The notes: generated from the sequence alone by a model not told the origin. 64,000 nucleotides of DNA from Autumnicola lenta (GCF_031846515.1 NZ_JAVRHO010000003.1:124001-188000), one strand, 5' to 3'. Shown: positions 45,232-53,708, numbered from the stretch's first letter. Made by a program: numbers and translations.

Positions 45232-45567
45232 ATGAAAAAGATCAGATTCAAATGTTGGGTGGAGGATGAAGGTGAAAAATTCTATGGTCCCGGCCCAAAT
45301 GAATTAATACGACAAATTCAGAAAGAAGGTTCTCTCTCAAAAGCTGCCGGGCAAATGAAGATGTCTTATAAAAAAGCCTGGGATCTGGTGCAAAGATTAA
45401 ACACCAATTCTGATGAGCCGTGGGTGATTATGAAAAAAGGTGGGCAACACGGGGGCGGAGCTCAGGTTACTCCGCATGCCATCAAAGCAATGCAGGAATA
45501 TGAAAAACTGCAAGAGAAGATGCGCAACCTGCTGGAGCAGCAGGAAGATTTAATAAAGGTTTTTTAA
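45232..45567 (+). CDS. ModE-type winged-helix protein lacking molybdate-binding domain
   Basis: 111 residues from the ATG at 45232 (MKKIRFKCWVED). Only the N-terminal LysR/ModE winged helix is present: GPNELIRQIQKEGSLSKAAGQMKMSYKKAWDLVQRLN, then KGGQHGGGAQVTPHAIKAM. The MOP domains that sense molybdate in full ModE are absent. It lies between the enzyme subunits and their maturation genes, so a regulator or sensor of the cassette is likely. Whether it responds to molybdate cannot be told from sequence. Confidence 0.85.
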   Translation: MKKIRFKCWVEDEGEKFYGPGPNELIRQIQKEGSLSKAAGQMKMSYKKAWDLVQRLNTNSDEPWVIMKKGGQHGGGAQVTPHAIKAMQEYEKLQEKMRNLLEQQEDLIKVF

Positions 45568-45634
45568 AACAGAAGACTACTTTCGGGAAAATTCCCATCA
45601 ATTGAAAATCGATATATACAACAAAACATAACGC

Positions 45635-46789
45635 ATGGCGGTAAAAAGGAAAATATACCTCGATTATAATGCAACCACTCCCGTAGATGCCAGGGTGATT
45701 GATGCCATGATCCCCTATTTTACTGAGAAATTCGGGAATGCAAGTAGTGATCATGTATTTGGTTGGGATGCCGGGGAAGCGGTTGAAACCGCGAGGGAGC
45801 AAATTGGCAGATTGATAACCTGTAAACCCACTGAAATCATTTTCACCTCTGGAGCTACTGAAGCTGCTAATCTTGCCCTTTTTGGATTTTGCGAAAGAAA
45901 CAAATCTAAAGGCAATCACATAATTACCTGTAGAACTGAGCACAAAGCTGTTTTGGATATTATGTCTGCCCTCGAAAGGAAAGGTTTTAAAATTACTTAT
46001 CTGGATGTAGATCAAACAGGAAATTTAGACCTTCAGGAATTAAAGAATTCAATTAATTCCAAAACAATACTGGTTTGTCTCATGCTCTCGAATAATGAAA
46101 CCGGGCTCGTGCATCCTTTAAAGAAAATTGAGAAGATAGTGCATGAGAAGGGTGTGAAACTAATGAGTGACATCACTCAGGCTGTGGGTAAGATTCCGGT
46201 AGACCTAAGTGAGCTGAATCTGGACCTGGCAATCTTCTCTTCTCACAAGATCTACGGACCCAAAGGGGTGGGCGCTTTATATATCAATAAAAAAAATCAG
46301 GTGGAAATTGAGCCGCAATACTTTGGTGGCGGACAGGAAAAAGGAATGCGTCCTGGTACTTTAAATGTTCCTGGAATCGTTGGATTTGGGAAAGCAGCAG
46401 AAATTATTTCGTCCGGGATAGAAAATGAATCAGTGAGAATTATGAAAATGAGGCAGAAAATGGAAAGCGAACTAAGAAAAATCACAGGTGCAGTAGTTAA
46501 TTCTGAATATTCTGATCGACTTCCGAATACCACGAATATCTCCTTTAAGGATATTGGGGGCGAATTATTGCTTCGGAAACTAAATAGTCTTGCAATTTCA
46601 CGTGGTTCAGCCTGTAACTCTAATACAGTTAAGCCTTCCCATGTCTTAAAAGCAATGGGATTAAGTGACGACCTGGCACTATCCTCAATTCGTATTAGTC
46701 TGGGAAGAAAAACTAGTATGGAAGATATCGAGTTTACGGTAATGGAGATAAAAAGAGTTGTAGGGGAACTTAAAAAAGAGATGGTATGA
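45635..46789 (+). CDS. Cysteine desulfurase, NifS/IscS-like, of the molybdenum cassette
   Basis: 384 residues. PLP lysine Lys205 in SSHKIYGPKG, PLP-phosphate motif FTSGATEAANLAL near 72, and the mobile-loop Cys327 in RGSACNSN, a group I desulfurase as in NifS/IscS rather than SufS. Here it is embedded between a ModE-like gene and xdhC. In known systems a dedicated NifS-like enzyme supplies the terminal sulfido ligand of the molybdenum cofactor via XdhC, which fits this context. Overlaps xdhC by 4 bases. Confidence 0.93.
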   Translation: MAVKRKIYLDYNATTPVDARVIDAMIPYFTEKFGNASSDHVFGWDAGEAVETAREQIGRLITCKPTEIIFTSGATEAANLALFGFCERNKSKGNHIITCRTEHKAVLDIMSALERKGFKITYLDVDQTGNLDLQELKNSINSKTILVCLMLSNNETGLVHPLKKIEKIVHEKGVKLMSDITQAVGKIPVDLSELNLDLAIFSSHKIYGPKGVGALYINKKNQVEIEPQYFGGGQEKGMRPGTLNVPGIVGFGKAAEIISSGIENESVRIMKMRQKMESELRKITGAVVNSEYSDRLPNTTNISFKDIGGELLLRKLNSLAISRGSACNSNTVKPSHVLKAMGLSDDLALSSIRISLGRKTSMEDIEFTVMEIKRVVGELKKEMV

Positions 46790-47940
46790 GAGAACTGGAT
46801 GCTATTTTAGCTGAATATGAGCACTTAAAAAAGGCAGAAACAGGAGGTGTGTTAGTCACCGTAGTGCACGTCCAGGGCTCCTCATATCGAAAAGCGGGAG
46901 CGAGGATGCTGGTGGATGAATTTGGCAGTATTACAGGGGCTATAAGTGGCGGCTGCCTGGAAGGAGATGCTTTGCGAAAGGCACTTCACGCAATGCATCA
47001 GCAAAAGAATAAACTCGTTTCCTATGACACCAGTGATGAAGATGATGCCGTAATTGGCGCACAACTCGGCTGCAATGGAATCATTCAGGTGTTATTCGAA
47101 CCTTTGGATTATGAAGATGAATGCAATCCCTGTGAGTTACTTAAGAATGTAATTAGTCAAAAGAATTCCGTGGCAATTGTGGTTCAGTTTAATCTGAATA
47201 AATTAAAAAGTCAGAAGGGAACAAAATTTGTAATTTCTGAGAATTCGGAGGTTACAGGGGAAATTCCGAAAAAGGCTTTGTTCGATCATATTCTGGGTAA
47301 AGCTCAGCTAAGCTTAAAAAAAGAACAAAATGACTTTGCTGAATATTTAATTGGCGGGGAAACCCAGCACATTTTTATTCAGAATTATCAGCCACCGGTA
47401 AAACTTATTATTGTGGGGGCCGGAAATGACGCCCGGATACTGGTGCAGCAAGCCGATTTGCTGGGGTGGGACACGATAGTAACAGATGGCCGCCCTACTC
47501 ATGCAAATAAAAGCCGCTTTACCACCTCCTGCCAGGTGATTGTCTCAAAACCGGAAAGTACTCTGGAAAATATTGAAATAGATCATCGTAGCTGTTTCGT
47601 ATTGATGAGCCACAATTACCATTACGATCTTGCAGTCTTAAAACTCTTGGTTGCTCGCGAAGAGATTCCCTATATCGGAATTCTTGGGCCAAAGAAAAAG
47701 TACGGGAGAATGTTGGATGATCTGGCAATAGAAGGATTTAAGCTGAATCCGAAAGTCCTGAATAAAATCTATGCGCCGGTAGGCCTGGAAATTGGTGCAG
47801 AAACACCGGCGGAAATTAGTCTTTCCATTCTGGCTGAAATTCAGTCGGTTTTAACCGGGACCAGTGCCAGGAGCTTAAGGGAAAAGTCTTCTCCAATCCA
47901 CGATAAAAAACATGGTCATCTTGAGCAAGTTCAGATTTGA
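46786..47940 (+). CDS. xdhC: XdhC-family molybdenum cofactor insertion/sulfuration chaperone
   Basis: 384 residues with the N-terminal XdhC/CoxI domain (GVLVTVVHVQGSSYRKAGARML near 22-43, GAISGGCLEGDALR) and a C-terminal Rossmann-like domain (LIIVGAGNDARILVQQADLLGW near 205, SHNYHYDLAVLKLL near 270). It binds the cofactor, promotes its sulfuration and delivers it to xanthine-dehydrogenase-family enzymes, here presumably the IorB-like subunit. Start ATG overlaps the desulfurase stop. Confidence 0.92.
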   Translation: MRELDAILAEYEHLKKAETGGVLVTVVHVQGSSYRKAGARMLVDEFGSITGAISGGCLEGDALRKALHAMHQQKNKLVSYDTSDEDDAVIGAQLGCNGIIQVLFEPLDYEDECNPCELLKNVISQKNSVAIVVQFNLNKLKSQKGTKFVISENSEVTGEIPKKALFDHILGKAQLSLKKEQNDFAEYLIGGETQHIFIQNYQPPVKLIIVGAGNDARILVQQADLLGWDTIVTDGRPTHANKSRFTTSCQVIVSKPESTLENIEIDHRSCFVLMSHNYHYDLAVLKLLVAREEIPYIGILGPKKKYGRMLDDLAIEGFKLNPKVLNKIYAPVGLEIGAETPAEISLSILAEIQSVLTGTSARSLREKSSPIHDKKHGHLEQVQI

Positions 47941-47945
47941 ATAAC

Positions 47946-48545
47946 ATGGTAAAAATAGGAGTTGTAGTTCTTGCAGCAGGATCTTCCAGCCGGCTTGGTT
48001 ATCCAAAGCAGTTGGTAGAATTTAGAAGAAAAAACCTCCTTCAGCATGTGGTTGAGGTAACGGAATCGCTGGAATTTAGCATCCGGATTTTAGTTTTAGG
48101 GGCCAGGGCAGAAGAAATTTCGGAGAGGATCAATCTTAGCAAATTCAAGACAGTGATTCATAAAAGCTGGGAAGAAGGAATGGGTACAAGTATTAGTAAA
48201 GGAATTTCTGAAGCACTGGAAAGCGAGAATGACCTGGAGCATATTCTAATTTTGGTTTCCGACCAGCCTTTTGTAACTAAAGGAATACTTAAGGAATTAA
48301 TCAGAGTGCATTTGCAGAGCAATAAGTCGGCAACATTTTCAGAATATGCAGGAGATGTTGGGGTTCCTGCAATCTTTTCACGACAACTTTTTTCAGATTT
48401 GAGAGAGCTGAAGGGCAACCACGGAGCAAAAAAGCTCCTCTTCAATAAAAATTTGGAGTTTGAAACCTTCAAGTTTGAAAGAGGGAATTTTGATGTGGAT
48501 ACTTTAGCAGATATTGAACTGTTAAAGCAGATGGAGAAGAAGTAA
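47946..48545 (+). CDS. mocA: MocA-like molybdenum cofactor nucleotidyltransferase
   Basis: 199 residues with the nucleotidyltransferase signature VLAAGSSSRLGYPKQLVEFR (residues 8-27), LILVSDQPFV near 100 and DVGVPAIFSRQLF near 140. MocA attaches CMP to molybdopterin to give MCD, the cofactor form used by this enzyme class. I used the ATG at 47946; an in-frame TTG at 47937 overlaps the xdhC stop. Last gene of the cassette. Confidence 0.9.
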   Translation: MVKIGVVVLAAGSSSRLGYPKQLVEFRRKNLLQHVVEVTESLEFSIRILVLGARAEEISERINLSKFKTVIHKSWEEGMGTSISKGISEALESENDLEHILILVSDQPFVTKGILKELIRVHLQSNKSATFSEYAGDVGVPAIFSRQLFSDLRELKGNHGAKKLLFNKNLEFETFKFERGNFDVDTLADIELLKQMEKK

Positions 48546-48696
48546 AAGAAACTGTATTTTAAATTCAGAGCGACTACCAGTTTCCTCCCTTCAGCAAATG
48601 GGTTTCAAAATAAAAAATCTTCTATTGAATCCTTTTTCTTAAGAAGAAGGTCTTATAATAAAACAATCACAAAAGTATATTGTCGTATAAAAATCC

Positions 48697-48728
48697 TTGT
48701 GCTTTTACCTGAAATTACATTAGATTTG
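48697..48728 (+). promoter_or_regulatory. Promoter upstream of the UpxY gene
   Basis: TTG at 48697-48699, 21-base spacer, TAGATTTG at 48721-48728: good match to the Bacteroidota promoter consensus. It leaves a leader of about 45 bases, shorter than the long untranslated leaders on which UpxY-type antiterminators usually act. Confidence 0.6.
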
Positions 48729-48779
48729 TTTACTAACCCTTCTTAACCCTACTACTGAAGGATAAATCATTACTCAGTT

Positions 48780-49253
48780 ATGCAGTGGTATGTTTTGTAT
48801 ACAAAACCTAAATGGGAAATAAAAGTTAGTGAGAATCTTCAGAAGAACAATATCAGGGTCTATTGTCCCACAACCACAGAAGTAAAGCAATGGAGTGACC
48901 GGAAGAAAAAGGTGACAGAGCCGCTTTTCAGGTCTTATCTTTTTGTTCATATTGCCGAAAAGGACCGCAATAAAGTTTTTGAGGTTCCGGGAGTGGTACG
49001 CTATCTATTTTGGCTGGGAAAACCTGCTATTGTTCGTGATGTGGAAATCCAGACGATAAAAAACTGGCTGGATGATGATAATATCGATGAATTAAAGGTA
49101 GACGGATTTTCTGTTGGCGATAATGTGAAAATTTCTCAGGGCGCCTTAAAAGATCAGGAGGCTCTTATACAGGAAATCGGTAAAAAGCGGATGCGGCTGT
49201 TGCTCCCTTCCATGGGCTGTGTCGTTACCGCAAAAATTTCAGATGTGGTCTGA
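48780..49253 (+). CDS. upxY: UpxY-family transcription antiterminator
   Basis: 157 residues of the NusG/RfaH-like UpxY family. NGN domain about 1-100 (WYVLYTKPKWEIKVSENL, YCPTTTEVKQWSDRKKKVTEPLFRSYLFVHI, FEVPGVVRYLFWLGKPA) and KOW domain at the end (GDNVKISQGALKDQEALIQEIGKKRMRLLLPSMG). In Bacteroides such proteins allow elongation through capsule operons. Here, unusually, no glycosyltransferase cluster follows within the window; the next genes are the APS kinase fusion and CysQ. Confidence 0.9.
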   Translation: MQWYVLYTKPKWEIKVSENLQKNNIRVYCPTTTEVKQWSDRKKKVTEPLFRSYLFVHIAEKDRNKVFEVPGVVRYLFWLGKPAIVRDVEIQTIKNWLDDDNIDELKVDGFSVGDNVKISQGALKDQEALIQEIGKKRMRLLLPSMGCVVTAKISDVV

Positions 49254-49599
49254 GAATGAACTTGCTTTTTCTGTTTCAGCTCAAAAAAAGCAACCAAAAT
49301 TTTAGTTCACCTTGGGCGGAGTCGAAAAGTTAACAAAATCGCCGCTACTCAGTTAGACTTGACATTTTTACTGCAAATTTCTTTATTAGGTGTTTTACCG
49401 GACAAGAATACTATATTATAGCGGTCTCTTAAAAAGACTCTTATGTTTCTATTATTGCCAACGTGAAACTATTCCGCATAAAAAGCACGAGATTTCCTTA
49501 TAATATTTATTTTTGGCTGCACATGGAAATTGTGGAAACATGATTCGTAGGGAGAGAAAAACACATCTTCGTCTTAGAGAAAAAAATTGATAGGAAAAA
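49254..49599. other. 346-base gap between upxY and the APS kinase fusion
   Basis: No gene seen. It includes GGCGGAGTCGA, a fragment of a common flavobacterial intergenic repeat also near 63361 in complement, and a TAnnTTTG box at 49508-49515. No hairpin terminator recognised. Confidence 0.5.
49508..49515 (+). promoter_or_regulatory. Candidate -7 box for the DUF2061-CysC gene
   Basis: TATTTTTG matches TAnnTTTG; no -33 TTG at the correct distance. Would give a leader of about 80 bases before the GTG at 49600. Confidence 0.35.
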
Positions 49600-50628
49600 G
49601 TGAAGGAAGTATCACATAAGCGGCATATCGCCAAAGCTATAACCTGGAGGTGTATTGGTACGCTCGACACGATTTTTCTCTCATGGTTTATCACAGGCGA
49701 TCCTTATGTGGGATTGCAAATAGGCCTGGCCGAAGTACTTACCAAAATGCTGCTTTACTACCTACATGAGCGGGTATGGATTAGGATAAACCTGGGAAAA
49801 CATACTATTAGCCAATGGCGGCATATTCTTAAAACAATTAGCTGGAGGGTCGTAGGTACATTAGACACAATGTTGCTGGCCTGGGTTATTTCTGGTAATC
49901 CTGTAGTGGGGCTAAAAGTGGGCATGGTTGAGGTGGTGACGAAAATGCTTCTTTACTATCTGCATGAAAGAGCCTGGTATAAAATAGACTACGGAATTAA
50001 AAACAGAACTACCAATGGGAACATCTTGGCTGAAAATAACCTGAGTCCGCAGGAATTTGCTGTATCTCAACAGCACAGGTTGAGTCTCAAAGGTCACAAG
50101 CCGCTTTTGGTATGGTTTAGTGGTCTTTCGGGTTCCGGAAAATCTACACTTGCCAATATGGTGGAAAAGAAGCTGTACGAAAAAAAGATTCATACCTATT
50201 TGCTGGACGGCGACAATGTGCGCACAGGGCTAAACAAAGATCTTGGATTTACTTCAGAAGATAGATCTGAAAACATTCGGAGGATAGCAGAGGTTGCCAG
50301 GCTTTTTATCGACTCCGGCACAGTGGTAATTGCTGCTTTTATTACTCCGTTAAAAACAGATAGGGAAACGATTAAAGAAATAGTTGGAGAAAATAACTTT
50401 GTTGGGGTATTTGTTAATGCTTCTCTTGAAGAGTGTGAAAGAAGAGATGTAAAAGGCCTCTACAAAAAAGCGCGTTCTGGAGAAATCAAAAACTTCACAG
50501 GAGTGGATGCGCCTTATGAAGAACCTGTGGATTTTGATATTACTATAGACACCGCAGCTTGTGGTACCGAAGAAGCAGTAGCCCAAATTCTGAATATCGT
50601 TGAAAGAAGAATTGTAAGCAGGAAATAG
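49600..50628 (+). CDS. cysC: Fusion of two DUF2061 membrane domains to adenylylsulfate (APS) kinase
   Basis: 342 residues. Residues about 3-62 and 68-128 are two homologous DUF2061 units (AITWRCIGTLDTIFLSWFITG and TISWRVVGTLDTMLLAWVISG, each ending KMLLYYLHER). Each is a predicted membrane-embedded hairpin. The C-terminal half is a complete APS kinase: P-loop GLSGSGKST at about 175-183, LDGDNVRTGLNKDLGF, and CERRDVKGLYKKARSGEIKNFTG. The usual catalytic-loop serine of ISPY is ITPL here. It makes PAPS from APS and ATP, and the fusion would place PAPS production at the membrane. GTG start preceded by AGGAAAAAG. CysQ follows; no ATP sulfurylase genes are in the window. Confidence 0.9.
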   Translation: MKEVSHKRHIAKAITWRCIGTLDTIFLSWFITGDPYVGLQIGLAEVLTKMLLYYLHERVWIRINLGKHTISQWRHILKTISWRVVGTLDTMLLAWVISGNPVVGLKVGMVEVVTKMLLYYLHERAWYKIDYGIKNRTTNGNILAENNLSPQEFAVSQQHRLSLKGHKPLLVWFSGLSGSGKSTLANMVEKKLYEKKIHTYLLDGDNVRTGLNKDLGFTSEDRSENIRRIAEVARLFIDSGTVVIAAFITPLKTDRETIKEIVGENNFVGVFVNASLEECERRDVKGLYKKARSGEIKNFTGVDAPYEEPVDFDITIDTAACGTEEAVAQILNIVERRIVSRK

Positions 50629-50649
50629 GATTTAATAATATAGAAGATA

Positions 50650-51456
50650 ATGACCTCACTTTTAGAAACAGCAATCCGGGCCTCACTCGCGGCAGGAAAA
50701 CGCATCATGGAAATTTATAATAACGAAGATTTTGAGGTAGAGGCAAAAGAAGATGAATCTCCACTTACAAAAGCAGATATTGCTTCACATAATATTATTA
50801 TGAGTTACCTGGAGAAGCTGGACATTCCAATACTTTCAGAAGAAGGTAAAGAGCTTGCTTATAAGGATCGTAAAAAATGGTTAAAGCTGTGGATTGTAGA
50901 TCCTATAGATGGTACAAAAGAGTTTATTAAAAAGAATGGCGAGTTTACCGTAAATATTGCTTTAATAGAAGATCAGAAGCCGATATTGGGAGTAATTTAC
51001 GTGCCGGCTTTAGAGGAACTGTATTTTGCTGCTGAAGGAATCGGCTCATATAAAGTAATAGGAATAACGGAATTCCCCGGAATGCAGGAAATACTGAAAA
51101 CTGCCAAAAAACTGCCTTTACCTTCTGAAGAAAAAAAGTATACTGTTGTTGCTAGTAAATCTCATCTTTCTTCGGAAACAAAAGAATATATAAGTTCGCT
51201 GGAAAACAAACATGGAGAAGTGAATACCATTTCTGTAGGCAGTTCGCTGAAGTTGTGCATGGTGGCAGAAGGAAAAGCCGACTGTTATCCGCGGTTTGCA
51301 CCCACAATGGAATGGGACACCGCGGCAGGACAGGCGATCTGCACCTTCGCCGGAAAAAAAGTAATCGATTATGAAACCAAAGAAGAAATGCAGTACAACC
51401 GCAAAAACCTGCTGAATAATTGGTTCCTGGTGCTGAATGAAGAAGATCAGATTTGA
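50650..51456 (+). CDS. cysQ: 3'(2'),5'-bisphosphate nucleotidase CysQ
   Basis: 268 residues of the inositol-monophosphatase superfamily; hydrolyses PAP left after sulfotransfer. Metal-binding motifs: EEGKE near residue 66 and WIVDPIDGTKEFI near 85-98; C-terminal EWDTAAGQAI near 218. It lies 21 bases after the DUF2061-CysC gene, matching a PAPS-making and PAP-recycling pair. Confidence 0.93.
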   Translation: MTSLLETAIRASLAAGKRIMEIYNNEDFEVEAKEDESPLTKADIASHNIIMSYLEKLDIPILSEEGKELAYKDRKKWLKLWIVDPIDGTKEFIKKNGEFTVNIALIEDQKPILGVIYVPALEELYFAAEGIGSYKVIGITEFPGMQEILKTAKKLPLPSEEKKYTVVASKSHLSSETKEYISSLENKHGEVNTISVGSSLKLCMVAEGKADCYPRFAPTMEWDTAAGQAICTFAGKKVIDYETKEEMQYNRKNLLNNWFLVLNEEDQI

Positions 51457-51573
51457 AGTTTAAGTGTTAAAACTTTTCCTGAAGATCGAAAACCGGCATT
51501 TTAGAAGGTGTTTTTTATGAGGAGTGAAAAGTTAAGAGTCCTCTGAGGAGCTGAGTCTACAAGAGCAATTCCC

Positions 51574-51910
51574 AAAATGACCATTATCGGCCTACAGGGA
51601 AGGAAAAGAGTTAAAGAGTGAAGGAGTAAAATAAGTGAGAAGTGAAGAGTTCGCTTTCCACTTTCCTCTCTCCACTATAAGAAGCTTAAAAATGGCAATT
51701 ATCGGCCTAAATAGAAGAAAAAGAGCTAAAGAGTGAAGGAGTAAAAATTTCTTCCAGTACGAACCATGAACAAAAAACTTCGAACTATAAAGAACAGCCT
51801 CAAAAATGGTAATTATCGGGCTAAAGGGTAGAAAAAGAGTTAAAGAGTGAAGGAGTAAAAATTTGTTCCACTCCCAACTATGAACTACGAACAAAAAACT
51901 ACGAACTACT
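51574..51910. repeat. Three degenerate 114-bp tandem units in the gap before pheS
   Basis: Units start near 51574, 51688 and 51802 (spacing 114-115 bases). Each begins with a variant of AAAAATGGCAATTATCGG, followed about 20 bases later by GAAAAAGAGTTAAAGAGTGA and a GGAGTAAAA stretch. They then diverge, with CGAACTATGAAC-like words. This fills most of the 508-base gap 51457-51964. No coding potential seen. Confidence 0.8.
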
Positions 51911-51931
51911 AATTCAAGCCGCAATTTTTTT

Positions 51932-51939
51932 TAAATTTG
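51932..51939 (+). promoter_or_regulatory. -7 box upstream of pheS
   Basis: TAAATTTG fits TAnnTTTG, 25 bases before the pheS ATG. No -33 TTG at the right spacing. Confidence 0.4.
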
Positions 51940-51964
51940 CCTTTCTGAAAAAGATGAATCCCTA

Positions 51965-52984
51965 ATGATTGATAAGATAAAGGAATATATTGCTGAAGTT
52001 GAAGCTTTTCAGGCACAAACGGCAGAAGAAATTGAAGCTTTCAGGATTAAATTCCTGGGAAAAAAAGGAATATTAAATCAGTTTTTTGCTGAATTTAAAA
52101 ATGTTCCAAATGAGCAGAAAAAAGATTTTGGCCAGGCAATAAATGAGCTAAAGACCGGAGCGCAGCAAAAAGTTTCGGCTTTAAAAGAGGAGCTTGAGAG
52201 TAAAGAGGAAGAAAAAGGAATTTATGGCGATTTATCCCGTCCTGCAGAGCCTGTACAAATAGGTTCGCGGCACCCGATTTCTGTTGTGAAAAATCAGATT
52301 ATTGAAATTTTCTCAAACATCGGCTTCAACGTTTCCGAAGGACCTGAGATTGAAGATGACTGGCATAATTTTACCGCTTTAAACCTTCCGGAATACCATC
52401 CTGCAAGGGATATGCAGGATACTTTCTTTATTCAGACAGATCCCGATATTTTGCTTCGGACCCACACGTCTTCGGTACAGGTGCGTTACATGGAGAATAA
52501 CAAGCCACCAATACGTACTATTTCCCCGGGAAGAGTTTTCAGAAATGAAGCGATTTCTGCGCGTTCCCATTGTATTTTTCACCAGGTAGAGGGGCTTTAT
52601 ATAGATAAGGATGTTTCTTTTGCAGATTTAAAGCAGACGTTGCTTTACTTTACAAAACAGCTTTTCGGAAAATCTAAAATACGCCTGCGCCCTTCTTATT
52701 TTCCATTTACAGAGCCAAGTGCAGAAGTGGATATTTACTGGGGGTTGGAAACCGAAACCGATTACAGGATAACCAAAGGTACCGGCTGGCTGGAAATTAT
52801 GGGCTGCGGAATGGTAGATCCTAATGTGCTTAAAAATTGCGGTATAGATCCTAAAGAATATTCCGGGTTTGCCTTTGGAATGGGAATAGAACGTATTGCA
52901 ATGTTACTGTATCAAATTGGGGATATCAGGATGTTTTATGAAAATGATGTTCGTTTTCTGGAACAATTCCGATCTTCTTTGTAA
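51965..52984 (+). CDS. pheS: Phenylalanyl-tRNA synthetase alpha subunit
   Basis: 339 residues; charges tRNA-Phe together with PheT, which is not in the window. N-terminal coiled coil (about 1-90), then the class II core: motif 1 around GFNVSEGPEIEDDWHNF, motif 2 with RTISPGRVFRNEAISARSHCIFHQVEGLYID and motif 3 FGMGIERIAMLLYQIGDIRMFY. Full length and intact. Confidence 0.96.
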   Translation: MIDKIKEYIAEVEAFQAQTAEEIEAFRIKFLGKKGILNQFFAEFKNVPNEQKKDFGQAINELKTGAQQKVSALKEELESKEEEKGIYGDLSRPAEPVQIGSRHPISVVKNQIIEIFSNIGFNVSEGPEIEDDWHNFTALNLPEYHPARDMQDTFFIQTDPDILLRTHTSSVQVRYMENNKPPIRTISPGRVFRNEAISARSHCIFHQVEGLYIDKDVSFADLKQTLLYFTKQLFGKSKIRLRPSYFPFTEPSAEVDIYWGLETETDYRITKGTGWLEIMGCGMVDPNVLKNCGIDPKEYSGFAFGMGIERIAMLLYQIGDIRMFYENDVRFLEQFRSSL

Positions 52985-53051
52985 ATTCAAGGCATAATCC
53001 ATAGTCATCAAAGCCGCAGAAAAGCTGAAAATGACTTGTAATTTTTTTAGT

Positions 53052-53228
53052 ATGAAAAAAACAGGTTTTATTATTCTGGCGGTAATTATTCTTGCAATTA
53101 TCCTTTATGTGACGATTGTTATAAAGGTGATAGAATTTCTTTTTGGAGCAATATTGTTTATTGTTGCAGCAGTGATACTCTGGATTATCTGGAATAAAGT
53201 AAAAAGTAAAGTCGAAGAGGAGTTTTGA
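53052..53228 (+). CDS. Small two-helix membrane protein
   Basis: 58 residues from the ATG at 53052 (MKKTGFIILAVII). Two hydrophobic segments (about 5-24 and 26-48) and a charged tail (KVKSKVEEEF). Its stop overlaps the TTG start of the next gene (TTGA), suggesting coupling. Function unknown. Confidence 0.6.
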   Translation: MKKTGFIILAVIILAIILYVTIVIKVIEFLFGAILFIVAAVILWIIWNKVKSKVEEEF

Positions 53229-53620
53229 GAAAAGATATCGATATCCCTGAGGTGAAAGATGTTCATGTGGCCGTGGTGAGGGAGTTTAATAAAGAATTTC
53301 GAAGTGATGAATGGAACGCTTACATCATCAATAACCGCGGAATTTCTATAGAAATGATCTTAATTGTTGCCCGAGGATTTGAAGGCAAAAAGGAAACTTC
53401 TACCATGCGGCGTAAACTTGAAAAACTACCTCCACATTCTTTTGCTAAAATTGAATATATGCAGGATGAGGTAACTGCCTTAAATAACGAATTTCTGGTA
53501 ACTTTTTTTGCAGAAAACAGGATGTTTGAAAAGAAATTCTTCTTTCCTAAAAACAGTATTTCTGAAGATGTTGCCACAACTATTCCTGTAATTCCTAAAA
53601 AAGGGGTTTTGGCAGAATAA
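53225..53620 (+). CDS. Conserved flavobacterial protein of unknown function downstream of pheS
   Basis: 131 residues with a TTG start 4 bases inside the preceding gene. Mixed alpha/beta, no signal; YIINNRGISIEMILIVARGFEGKKETSTMRRKLEKLP is its most regular region. Database names that call such proteins phenylalanyl-tRNA synthetase alpha would come from neighbourhood: the sequence lacks any synthetase motif. Function unknown. Followed by a good terminator. Confidence 0.65.
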   Translation: MRKDIDIPEVKDVHVAVVREFNKEFRSDEWNAYIINNRGISIEMILIVARGFEGKKETSTMRRKLEKLPPHSFAKIEYMQDEVTALNNEFLVTFFAENRMFEKKFFFPKNSISEDVATTIPVIPKKGVLAE

Positions 53621-53649
53621 GCAGAGCAGGAGGAAGCAGCAATAAATGG

Positions 53650-53684
53650 AAAAGCCCCTCTGAAGTTAATCAGTTGGGGCTTTT
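53650..53684. terminator. Terminator between convergent genes
   Basis: AAAAGCCCC (53650-53658) pairs perfectly with GGGGCTTTT (53676-53684), loop 17 bases. Can serve both the pheS-side transcript and the LVIVD lipoprotein gene. Confidence 0.8.
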
Positions 53685-53708
53685 ATCAACCTAGCCTTCG
53701 ATTGATTT

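Noticed and set aside
47937..47945. TTG start for mocA overlapping xdhC
   Set aside because: The ATG at 47946 has better context and matches family N-termini.
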